Of a DNA stretch of 5,451 nt, positions 1 to 5,324 are shown one piece after another; position 1 is the first letter of the stretch, and each line of letters opens with the position of its first letter. The translations under genes and the position numbers were made by a program. The stretch spans positions 1 to 5,451 of the forward strand of contig JAUUVJ010000312.1 in the NCBI GenBank assembly GCA_030589605.1, written 5' to 3'. Origin of the DNA: Candidatus Hodarchaeota archaeon. GTDB lineage: Archaea; Asgardarchaeota; Heimdallarchaeia; Hodarchaeales; Hodarchaeaceae. Below the pieces are notes generated by a model. The model saw only the letters and a program-made list of their open reading frames with translations. It had not been told where the DNA came from and did no database searches.

Positions 1-410
1 AGATTGCTAAGTCCTTTGGGGCAGAAGTTACCGGTGTATGCAGTACCACAAACTTAGAATTGGTGAGATCTCTAGGAGCTGATAAGGTCATTGATTACAC
101 TCAAGAGGATTTTACCCAAAGCGGTGAGACGTATGATGTTATCTTTGATGCAGTAGACAAGCTTTCTTCAAAAGGTAAAAAGTTTCTCAAGGATACAGGA
201 ATCTATCTTAACGTTAATAAAGATTCTGGAGGTGCGAAGATTAAAGATCTAATCAAAGAGATCAAAGAGCTAGTTGACGCGGGATCGATAAAAGCGGTCA
301 TAGATAGACGTTATCCGTTGGAACAAATTGTCGAGGCTTATAATTATGTCGAAACAGGTCGTAAGAAAGGACATGTAGTCATCACTGTGGTGGATAATAA
401 CAAAACCTAA
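1..410 (+). CDS. NAD(P)-dependent zinc-type alcohol dehydrogenase-like protein, medium-chain (MDR) family, C-terminal part
   Basis: The frame is open from position 3 to the TAA at 408-410 and gives 135 residues; the true start is off the left edge. TTG at 60 is an internal Leu codon, because the family pattern begins before it. The visible part starts inside the Rossmann fold with IAKSFGAEVTGVCSTTN (residues 1-17), followed by LVRSLGADKVIDY, a stretch typical of MDR oxidoreductases. The Ser/Thr after the second strand (CSTTN) is where NADP-preferring members hold the 2'-phosphate, so NADPH is a likely cofactor (inference). VIDRRYPLEQIVEAY (from about residue 99) and the final KKGHVVITV are hallmarks of the quinone-oxidoreductase-like MDR branch that lacks zinc, and the C-terminus looks complete. 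The natural substrate cannot be told; reduction of enones, quinones or aldehydes is usual in this branch. The GxGxxG dinucleotide motif and most of the catalytic domain lie outside the window. Confidence 0.9.
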   Translation, partial: IAKSFGAEVTGVCSTTNLELVRSLGADKVIDYTQEDFTQSGETYDVIFDAVDKLSSKGKKFLKDTGIYLNVNKDSGGAKIKDLIKEIKELVDAGSIKAVIDRRYPLEQIVEAYNYVETGRKKGHVVITVVDNNKT

Positions 411-411
411 C

Positions 412-641
412 CAAGCGTTTCACCCGACTGCTAGTAAGCAATTTCCTTTCTTTTATTTAGATCACAGCTTTCCAACTGGTAAGGATTACTTTATGAATCA
501 TTGTGAGTTTTGTGGTGCTAAACAAGGTGATCATGCAATGTGCTACATGAAACGATTCCAGAAAACTCTAACGGTAATCCATTTGTTATGAAATTATCAA
601 ACGAGAAAGACAAGTCCGATTTATCAAGTTTAAAGAAATAA
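412..641 (+). pseudogene. Frameshifted remnant of a CxxCG zinc-binding protein
   Basis: Reading from 412 in the frame of ATG 493, the translation is protein-like: FYLDHSFPTGKDYFMNHC, then EFCGAKQGDHAMC, to about position 558. That frame then meets TGA at 589-591. The frame one base over continues with PENSNGNPFVMKLSNEK and ends at TAA 639-641. Restoring one missing base near 553-558 joins the halves into one product. The pattern Y-x-N-x-C-x-x-C-G-A-x-Q-G-D followed by an N-G-x-P-F segment resembles a known zinc-binding module found in bacterial and archaeal proteins of unclear function (from memory, not searched). ATG 493 has an AAGGA 8 bases upstream, but the similarity begins before it. The upstream frame runs back into the dehydrogenase gene with no ATG, GTG or TTG, so the 5' part seems lost. 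A sequencing indel rather than a real mutation is possible. The end overlaps the minus-strand small gene tail to tail. Confidence 0.5.
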
Positions 642-890
642 TTTAATTCGAGGTGATTCAAAAATAAGATTCTCTACATCCTCAACTAATCCTCTATTCT
701 GAGTTCTGACCATTGTTAAGGTAACTGTTTCATCAACCTGTTTTTCTTCTTTTGCTCCTTTTAGTGAGAGTATGGGTGATCTTGGAGGGTCTTTTGGAGA
801 TTTCTTTGGTGGTATCGGTGAGCAGTTTGGTGAATTTGGTTCTATAATCTTCTCACATACCCAACACATTCGCTCTTCAAAATTCATCAT
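630..890 (-). CDS. Small Cys- and Pro-rich protein of unknown function
   Basis: This frame encodes 86 residues from ATG 890 to TAA 630. I do not recognise a family. The N-terminus has CWVC (residues 9-12) and a third Cys at 23, which resembles half of a zinc ribbon but lacks a clear fourth ligand. Residues 24-41 are Pro-rich (SPIPPKKSPKDPPRSP), then come a charged stretch (KGAKEEKQVDE) and a C-terminal part with VEDVENLIFE. No signal peptide or membrane segment is visible. Codon choice is coding-like, with GAA, AAA and A/T third positions. The strong GGAGG at 906-910 sits 15 bases before ATG 890, which is too far. It is ideally placed for ATG 900, but that frame reads MTTNDEF and stops at 877-879. 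Removing one T from the TTTT run (879-882) would give MTTNDEFEERMCWVC. The real gene may therefore start at 900 and carry a one-base indel. The opposite-strand frame at 772-978 looks like a shadow. Confidence 0.45.
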   Translation of the reverse strand: MMNFEERMCWVCEKIIEPNSPNCSPIPPKKSPKDPPRSPILSLKGAKEEKQVDETVTLTMVRTQNRGLVEDVENLIFESPRIKLFL

Positions 891-905
891 TAGTAGTCAT
901 CATTT

Positions 906-910
906 CCTCC
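906..910 (-). promoter_or_regulatory. Strong ribosome binding site GGAGG
   Basis: On the minus strand GAGGAGG is followed by AAATGATG. The GGAGG lies 5 bases before ATG 900 and 2 bases before ATG 903, but 15 bases before ATG 890, which opens the long small-protein frame. It is the best match to the 16S rRNA tail in the window. Its position argues that translation starts at 900, and so that the downstream frame is shifted by one base or preceded by a seven-codon peptide. Confidence 0.55.
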
Positions 911-1140
911 TCTTTTTTCGTCTGACCTGCAAACAAAATTTACTCTCTAGAAGTTGTGTGGGGTGTAAAAAGAAATAATGTTTTCTTACCATCAAACATT
1001 TGTTTATACTGGTTAGTAAACCTTTCAAAGGAAGCTTCTAAAGAGTGATTGATAATTAAAGCATTATTAGGTATTATTTCTCTTATACTTCCTAATTATT
1101 CCCAGTTTTATCTTCTACTAGTATTGCATAATTTTATTAA
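911..1140. other. Divergent intergenic region between the small minus-strand gene and the surface-protein gene
   Basis: No reading frame here looks coding. A TATA-like TAAATTTT lies on the minus strand at about 935-942, close to 35 bases before ATG 900, and is a weak promoter candidate for the small gene. Around 1021-1039 there are two short palindromes side by side, CCTTTCAAAGG (1021-1031) and GAAGCTTC (1032-1039), which could be a protein-binding site or chance. The remainder is AT-rich without visible repeats. Confidence 0.3.
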
Positions 1141-1144
1141 CTGG

Positions 1145-1160
1145 TATTATATCTAATATT
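1145..1160 (+). promoter_or_regulatory. TATA-box candidate for the surface-protein gene
   Basis: The AT-only stretch TATTATATCTAATATT lies 35-50 bases before ATG 1195. With the usual archaeal spacing of about 25 bases from TATA box to transcription start, the transcript would begin near 1175 and have a leader of about 20 bases. Two near-copies of ATTYGAAT follow at 1158-1165 (ATTCGAAT) and 1170-1177 (ATTTGAAT), 12 bases apart. They would overlap the expected transcription start and could be an operator. The call rests on position and composition only. Confidence 0.4.
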
Positions 1161-1182
1161 CGAATTCTTATTTGAATAAATC

Positions 1183-1189
1183 AAGGTGG
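1183..1189 (+). promoter_or_regulatory. Ribosome binding site that decides the ATG 1195 start
   Basis: AAGGTGG sits 5 bases before ATG 1195 and matches the archaeal GGTG-type Shine-Dalgarno sequence. The in-frame GTG at 1186 falls inside this site, so it is part of the ribosome binding site and not a start codon. Confidence 0.6.
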
Positions 1190-1194
1190 TTTTA

Positions 1195-2523
1195 ATGAAG
1201 CTAAATAAAATATACTTTTCACTATTTTTTTTCCTTTTCCTCTTCATTCTGACTGGTAAGGCTGGATATACTTTTAGTTCAGACGACTCCTTTCTGAACA
1301 AATCTTCGATCCAACCAATGAATCAAAAATCCTCTACTAATAGAATCGCAACAGTGACATACACCAATCATCCCCGAATAGAAATCTTGAATGAAACAGC
1401 TTTTCAAACCTATGGATTCTCAGGTGATGGTTCTAATACAGATCCCTATACTATTGAGGACCTCAATATTACTGAGACTGGTGAATTCAGTTGTATTATA
1501 ATTCAAGATATAGACGCAAATGTCACGATCCAGAACAATTTTCTTGATGGACGATCAAATAGCGACTATGGTATAAGTTTAGAAAATGTTACAAATGTGA
1601 ATATTACTCATAATCAAATTTTCAATGCAAATACAGGAATTAAAGTAAATTGTAATGAGAGTTTGATTCAGAATAATACCATTGAACTTTCTAGTAGTAT
1701 AGGAATATATGTAAATGGGGATGATAATATTGTCGAAGAAAATCAAATTTCCAATGCAGCATATGGGATAATAATACAAGGAAATGGAAGTTCGATTACA
1801 GCTAATCTGATTTTCAATTGTACGGATTCAGGAATTCGAATAACGAACCCTTCAGCGAATAATTTAATCAAATGGAATGATTTTGTGTGGAACTATATAT
1901 CTGCAGATTCACAAGCGTTAGTTCAAGATGAATCCGGTTCTAATACCTTTACAGACAATTATTGGGATGATTCTACCTATCCAGACACTAATACGGATGG
2001 AATAGTTGATAATCCCTATATAATCCCATATGGAATGGACGGTAATATTACTGACGATTCTCCTCGAACTACTCCTTATAATTCTATCACATCCTCTCTC
2101 CATTACTTCAATCGTCCTCGTATTATTTCCTTGTCCACTTCCAATCTCATTCCCGAACAAGTAATCCTGAGTAAGGTTGTAAGCATAGAATGGTGTCCAG
2201 TTACTGATTCTAAAGGACATACCATCAAGTATAGTTTATTTTATTCTGCAGTTCAGAATCTAGTTGATGTCTGGGTCGCAATTGCAGAGAACATAACTGA
2301 AAATAGAGTCGATTGGAACACTAGGGATCTACAAGACAGCGGTGGAATGTGCTGTTTCGGGTTAAAAGTTGTAGCAATGTGTTCAGATGGATTAAGTGCA
2401 GAATATACGACAGCACATAAATTTGGAATCGAGAATTTATCTGAATCATCATCATGGGGTTTTCCAATCTTCCTCGTTACATTGTGTACCATTGCCATTA
2501 TTACAAGGAAAAAGAGGCATTAA
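1195..2523 (+). CDS. Cell-surface NosD-like right-handed beta-helix protein with Fn3-like domain and C-terminal membrane anchor
   Basis: The product is 442 residues from ATG 1195; the in-frame GTG at 1186 is rejected because it lies in the ribosome binding site. Residues 1-25 are a signal peptide: basic MKLNK, then a Phe/Leu-rich core. Residues 60-95 hold a motif common at the start of archaeal NosD-type proteins (GFSGDGSNTDPYTIEDLNI). Residues 95-250 carry repeated N-x-I/F and G-I turns typical of parallel beta-helix (PbH1) repeats. They end in NYWDDS and an Asp-rich loop DTNTDGIVDNPY (264-275), the usual closing motif of these helices and possibly calcium-binding. Residues 305-412 look like an Fn3 domain (VVSIEWCPVTDSKGHTIKYS). 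The end, WGFPIFLVTLCTIAIITRKKRH (421-442), is split as a membrane helix plus basic tail, so the protein faces outward. Twelve N-x-S/T sequons suggest heavy glycosylation. A role in binding or structuring the surface is inferred; a true copper-delivery NosD role is unlikely, as no nos genes are nearby. Confidence 0.85.
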   Translation: MKLNKIYFSLFFFLFLFILTGKAGYTFSSDDSFLNKSSIQPMNQKSSTNRIATVTYTNHPRIEILNETAFQTYGFSGDGSNTDPYTIEDLNITETGEFSCIIIQDIDANVTIQNNFLDGRSNSDYGISLENVTNVNITHNQIFNANTGIKVNCNESLIQNNTIELSSSIGIYVNGDDNIVEENQISNAAYGIIIQGNGSSITANLIFNCTDSGIRITNPSANNLIKWNDFVWNYISADSQALVQDESGSNTFTDNYWDDSTYPDTNTDGIVDNPYIIPYGMDGNITDDSPRTTPYNSITSSLHYFNRPRIISLSTSNLIPEQVILSKVVSIEWCPVTDSKGHTIKYSLFYSAVQNLVDVWVAIAENITENRVDWNTRDLQDSGGMCCFGLKVVAMCSDGLSAEYTTAHKFGIENLSESSSWGFPIFLVTLCTIAIITRKKRH

Positions 2524-2548
2524 TGCCTTCTTTTTTTTTCTTTTTTTA
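2508..2548 (+). terminator. Hairpin and T-tract terminator overlapping the surface-protein stop codon
   Basis: The perfect 12-base palindrome GGCATTAATGCC (2516-2527) contains the TAA stop (2521-2523). It is flanked by A-rich sequence on the left and T-rich on the right. In RNA this can fold as GGCA/UGCC around a UUAA loop, extended by A-U pairs with one bulge. Long T runs follow at 2531-2539 and 2541-2547. Archaeal termination depends mainly on the T tract, which is strong here. The remaining bases to 2673, between the two convergent genes, show no coding frame and no clear terminator for the minus-strand gene. Confidence 0.6.
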
Positions 2549-2673
2549 TTTGTGATTCTTCTTCCTTCAGCATTGATAGATTTTTCAATCTTTGTTTCTC
2601 TCACCTAATCCTTTTCTGGATTTAAATAGTTCTTTTATTCTAATAATAGTTATTCTTCTGTTTTTCTAAATTC

Positions 2674-3645
2674 TCATTCTAGGACTTTTTTTAGGAGGTT
2701 TGTATCCACATTTCCTCCACTTAAGACACAGACAGTAAAATCTTCTCTTGACACCTGAATTTTATCTGCAAGGAGAGCAGCAAATCCAGCCGCCCCAGCA
2801 GGTTCTGTTACGATTTTTACTTTTTCAGCAAGTAAGCGCATTGCATCAAGGATTTCTTCATCAGAGACAAGAACAATTTTATCTACAAACTTCTTAACGT
2901 GAGCTAAAGTATATTTACCTGCAAATGGTGCAGCTAAACCATCCGCAATAGTATTTATTTCACTTAAAGACACAACAGTACCTTTAATTAAGCTTTGATT
3001 CATTGCGTCAGCACCAAAAGGTTCGACACCGATAATCTTGACCGTTGGATTGCTCTGCTTTATTGCTGCTGCAATTCCTGAAATCAATCCTCCTCCTCCA
3101 ACTGGAACTATCACATTATCAGGAACTCGTGGGGAATCCTCCAATATTTCTAATCCGATAGTTCCTTGACCAGCTATTATCAACGGATCATCAAAAGGAT
3201 GAACCATCGTTAAATTTCTTTCTTCTTTGATTTTGTATACTTTTTCCACAATAGTCTTGGTATTCTCGAGTTTAACAACTTCTGCACCATATTTTTTGGT
3301 TGCTATTACCTTGTTTTTCGCTGCATATTTCGGCATGACAACTACAGTTTTTATTCCAAGCTGGGAAGAAGCATATGCAAGACTTTGAGCGTGGTTACCT
3401 GCTGAAGCTGTAATGATTCCCCTTCTTTTCTCCTTTTCAGAAAGGTGGTGGAGCTTATTTAGAACACCCCTCAGCTTAAAAGAACCGATTTTCTGAAATA
3501 CTTCCGCTTTAAAATATAATTCCATATTTGTTAAGTTTTCAAGGATTGGAGAAGCAATTATAGGAGTACGAATTATTTGATTCTCAATAATTTTCCGAGC
3601 ATCCACAATATCCTGTAAACTGATACATAAATCGTTTTTATTCAT
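2674..3645 (-). CDS. Threonine dehydratase / serine racemase-type enzyme, PLP-dependent (fold type II)
   Basis: The product is 323 residues from ATG 3645, the usual length for catabolic, single-domain threonine dehydratases. It would deaminate L-threonine to 2-oxobutanoate and ammonia (often L-serine to pyruvate) in the cytoplasm. GSFKLRG (54-60) holds the PLP lysine K57, SAGNHAQ lies at 81-87, the phosphate-binding loop VGGGGL at 182-187, EPAGAA at 281-286 and SGGNVD at 309-314, whose Ser contacts the PLP ring nitrogen. There is no C-terminal ACT domain, so isoleucine feedback control is not expected. The EPFGADA segment (208-214) has Ala where mammalian serine racemase has a metal-ligand Asp, favouring a dehydratase (from memory of the family). 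The frame can be extended to GTG 3699, but those 18 residues are not family-like and overlap a TATA-like box. ATG 3645 has GTGAG 4 bases upstream and is preferred. Convergent with the surface-protein gene and divergent from the flavodiiron gene. Confidence 0.9.
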   Translation of the reverse strand: MNKNDLCISLQDIVDARKIIENQIIRTPIIASPILENLTNMELYFKAEVFQKIGSFKLRGVLNKLHHLSEKEKRRGIITASAGNHAQSLAYASSQLGIKTVVVMPKYAAKNKVIATKKYGAEVVKLENTKTIVEKVYKIKEERNLTMVHPFDDPLIIAGQGTIGLEILEDSPRVPDNVIVPVGGGGLISGIAAAIKQSNPTVKIIGVEPFGADAMNQSLIKGTVVSLSEINTIADGLAAPFAGKYTLAHVKKFVDKIVLVSDEEILDAMRLLAEKVKIVTEPAGAAGFAALLADKIQVSREDFTVCVLSGGNVDTNLLKKVLE

Positions 3646-3680
3646 AGATCTCACAACTCTGTCAAGAAAGGGAAACATGA

Positions 3681-3692
3681 TCATATATAGAT
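3681..3692 (-). promoter_or_regulatory. TATA-box candidate for the threonine dehydratase gene
   Basis: On the minus strand ATCTATATATGA lies about 36-47 bases before ATG 3645. Normal spacing puts the transcription start near 3660, leaving a leader of about 15 bases. That supports ATG 3645 over the upstream in-frame GTG 3699, which would not be transcribed from this box. Confidence 0.4.
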
Positions 3693-3772
3693 ACTTCACT
3701 TCTTTCAGGAATATTATAATTTTTCATTTTAACAAGAGAGCTAAACAAGATAGAAGAAGACTTTGAACTGGT

Positions 3773-3786
3773 GTAATATATATTAC
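3773..3786. promoter_or_regulatory. Perfect 14-base palindrome, operator candidate
   Basis: GTAATATATATTAC reads the same on both strands. It lies between the divergent threonine dehydratase and flavodiiron genes, about 130 bases from one start and 150 from the other. Palindromes of this size are typical sites for dimeric regulators such as Lrp/AsnC or MarR types. The AT-only centre is easily produced by chance in such DNA, so only the GTAA/TTAC ends add weight. Confidence 0.3.
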
Positions 3787-3831
3787 TATAAACCCATGAT
3801 TTTAATTAATTATTTTATAAGTTCCTTCACT

Positions 3832-3881
3832 AATGGGTATATATTCATAACAGTAAAATTTATATCTATATATCCCCCATT
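3832..3881. repeat. Imperfect inverted repeat around the flavodiiron promoter
   Basis: The left arm AATGGGTATATAT (3832-3844) and right arm ATATATCCCCCATT (3868-3881) are complementary apart from one substitution and one extra base. They flank the TATA-like sequence at 3859-3873. A further ACCCAT lies at 3792-3797 and another ATGGGT in the ribosome binding site region (3923-3928), so the ATGGGT/ACCCAT hexamer occurs four times in about 140 bases. This suggests a regulator binding site or a hairpin, but chance is possible. Confidence 0.35.
3855..3873 (+). promoter_or_regulatory. TATA-box candidate for the flavodiiron gene
   Basis: AAAA followed by TTTATATCTATATAT resembles a BRE plus TATA element and would place the transcription start near 3885-3895, with a leader of about 45 bases. 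A second candidate, TTTAAATA at 3898-3905, would give a leader of only a few bases. The presence of GGGTG (3925-3929) 6 bases before ATG 3936 argues for a transcript that includes it, favouring the upstream box. Confidence 0.4.
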
Positions 3882-3935
3882 GGATCTAAAGAGTTCGTTT
3901 AAATAAGAAATAAACTATTTGTATGGGTGTAAAAA

Positions 3936-5126
3936 ATGCTTAAAGAAATTAGAACTGGAATCTGGATAATTTCTACAAATGATTGGGATAGACGTTTATT
4001 TGATGAATTGATTCCTTTACCAGATGGAACAAGCTATAATGCCTATGTGATTAAAGGTGCTACTCATAATGTTTTGATTGATTCATCCGATATTCGTAAG
4101 ATTGAGCCATTCTTGAACGATCTTCAATCCTTATCTCTTGAAAAAATTGATTACATTATTACTAATCATGCTGAACCTGATCATTCTGGAGCTATCAAGG
4201 ATGTATTGACCTTGTATTCCGATGCTAAAATTGTGTGTACAGAACAATGCAAAGAAATTCTTGTTGATCTACTTCATATTCCACCAGAAAAATTCGTTAT
4301 CGTGACAAATGAGAGTTCTATCGATCTAGGTGGACGAACATTGAACTTTATACCCGCTCCGTGGGTTCATTGGCCTGAAACAATGTTTACTTATCTGAAC
4401 GAAGAAAAAATACTTTTTACGTGTGATTTTTTGGGAAATCATATTGCATCAAGTGAGGTTTATTCATCTAATGATATGCAAGTATATAATGCTGCAAAAC
4501 GATACTATGCTGAAATAATGATGCCTTTCAGAAAGATCATTAAAAAACACTTAGTAGCTATCGATAAACTTGACATTAACCTCATAGCTACTAGTCATGG
4601 TCTAATCTATGATGATCCTAGTTTTATACTAAACGCGTATAAAGATTGGGTGTCTGATACAGTAAAAAACGAAGTAGTCATTCCTTATGTTTCAATGTAC
4701 GGTAGTACTGAAAAAATGGTGAAATATCTCACTGAAAATCTGATTAAAAGAGGGATAATTGTAAAACCATTCATGCTAACGGTAACTGACATTGGAGAGT
4801 TGGCAATGAGTCTCGTTGACGCTGCTACGATTGTTATAGGCTCACCTACTGTCCTTACAGGCCCACATCCAGCTGTGGTTTATGCTGCTTACCTAGCTAA
4901 TTTACTTAGACCAAAAGTTAAATTTGCTACAGTGATTGGTTCTTATGGTTGGAAAGGTAGTATAGTTGATCAAATTGTTAATTTGATTCCTAAACTCAAA
5001 GTAGAACTCTTTAATCCTGTGATTGTCAAAGGGAAGCCACGTGATGAAGATTATGCCCTCCTGGATGAGCTTGTTAACGAAATTGTCAGAAAGCATGAAG
5101 AATTAGGATTGTTCAATCATCCTTGA
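3936..5126 (+). CDS. fprA: A-type flavodiiron protein (FprA-like O2/NO reductase)
   Basis: The product is 396 residues, the normal length for a two-domain flavodiiron protein with no fused rubredoxin or flavin reductase. It reduces O2 to water or NO to N2O in the cytoplasm, protecting anaerobic metabolism. Residues 1-245 are the metallo-beta-lactamase-like domain. The diiron ligands are all visible: H78, E80 and D82 in NHAEPDHSG, H145 in WVHWPET, D164 in CDFLGNH and H221 in SHGLIY. Residues 247-396 are the flavodoxin domain, with FMN-binding loops SMYGSTEK (253-260), GSPTVLTGPHP (302-312) and GSYGWKG (335-341). In methanogens the close relative FprA takes electrons from reduced F420; in other anaerobes rubredoxin serves. 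No partner gene is next to it here, so the donor is unknown. The start is ATG 3936, with GGGTG 6 bases upstream. O2 versus NO preference cannot be judged from sequence. Confidence 0.95.
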   Translation: MLKEIRTGIWIISTNDWDRRLFDELIPLPDGTSYNAYVIKGATHNVLIDSSDIRKIEPFLNDLQSLSLEKIDYIITNHAEPDHSGAIKDVLTLYSDAKIVCTEQCKEILVDLLHIPPEKFVIVTNESSIDLGGRTLNFIPAPWVHWPETMFTYLNEEKILFTCDFLGNHIASSEVYSSNDMQVYNAAKRYYAEIMMPFRKIIKKHLVAIDKLDINLIATSHGLIYDDPSFILNAYKDWVSDTVKNEVVIPYVSMYGSTEKMVKYLTENLIKRGIIVKPFMLTVTDIGELAMSLVDAATIVIGSPTVLTGPHPAVVYAAYLANLLRPKVKFATVIGSYGWKGSIVDQIVNLIPKLKVELFNPVIVKGKPRDEDYALLDELVNEIVRKHEELGLFNHP

Positions 5127-5292
5127 GAGATTCTTACGAGCTTCACATCTGATTTAGATAGTTCGAATAAAAATTTCTCTGCATTTTTACAGTTTTACAC
5201 GTAAAGCTACTTAATGCACCTCCATTTATTAAGAATCATTCAATTACTAGAACCAGTCCCTTAAAATGTGTATCAAAAGAAGCAAGAAATCT
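5127..5292. other. Intergenic region after the flavodiiron gene
   Basis: T-rich stretches at 5183-5196 (ATTTTTACAGTTTT), about 60 bases after the stop, are the best candidate for termination of the flavodiiron transcript. A short plus-strand frame at 5266-5316 (16 codons) has no ribosome binding site and is not called. No other coding frame or repeat is evident. Confidence 0.3.
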
Positions 5293-5314
5293 AAAAGTGC
5301 TATTTTTTGGCACT
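5293..5314 (-). terminator. Weak hairpin terminator of the minus-strand regulator fragment
   Basis: On the minus strand AGTGC (5314-5310) and GCACT (5300-5296) pair around a 9-base loop and are followed by TTT and a T-rich run. The element starts 11 bases after the TAA at 5325. Its place supports the idea that transcription of the regulator-like gene ends here, but the five-pair stem is weak. Confidence 0.3.
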
Positions 5315-5324
5315 AAAAGATACT

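Noticed and set aside
772..978. 68-codon plus-strand frame with a Gly/Phe-rich N-terminus (MGDLGGSFGDFFGG)
   Set aside because: The Gly run is the antisense of the Pro-rich stretch of the minus-strand frame. It lacks a good ribosome binding site and its C-terminal half is low-complexity and non-protein-like.
1186..1194. GTG 1186 as the start of the surface-protein gene
   Set aside because: The codon is inside the AAGGTGG ribosome binding site that serves ATG 1195, and the signal peptide begins naturally at MKLNK.
1579..2498. Three minus-strand frames inside the surface-protein gene
   Set aside because: They lie wholly antisense to a strongly supported gene and show no domain or ribosome binding site.
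2396..2608. 70-codon plus-strand frame overlapping the surface-protein end
   Set aside because: It is an out-of-frame shadow that runs into the T tract and yields a poly-Phe/Leu product.
3646..3699. N-terminal extension of the threonine dehydratase to GTG 3699
   Set aside because: The extra 18 residues do not resemble the family, there is no ribosome binding site, and the DNA overlaps a TATA-like box.
3700..3935. Possible small RNA or riboswitch in the divergent intergenic region
   Set aside because: The structure seen is limited to short AT-rich palindromes; no conserved riboswitch core or stable GC-paired stems can be recognised.
4902..5096. 64-codon minus-strand frame inside the flavodiiron gene
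   Set aside because: It is antisense to the conserved flavodoxin domain and has no protein-like features.
5266..5316. 16-codon plus-strand frame with a Lys/Ser-rich product (MCIKRSKKSKSAIFWH)
   Set aside because: There is no ribosome binding site or promoter, it is very short, and it overlaps a hairpin antisense to the regulator transcript.
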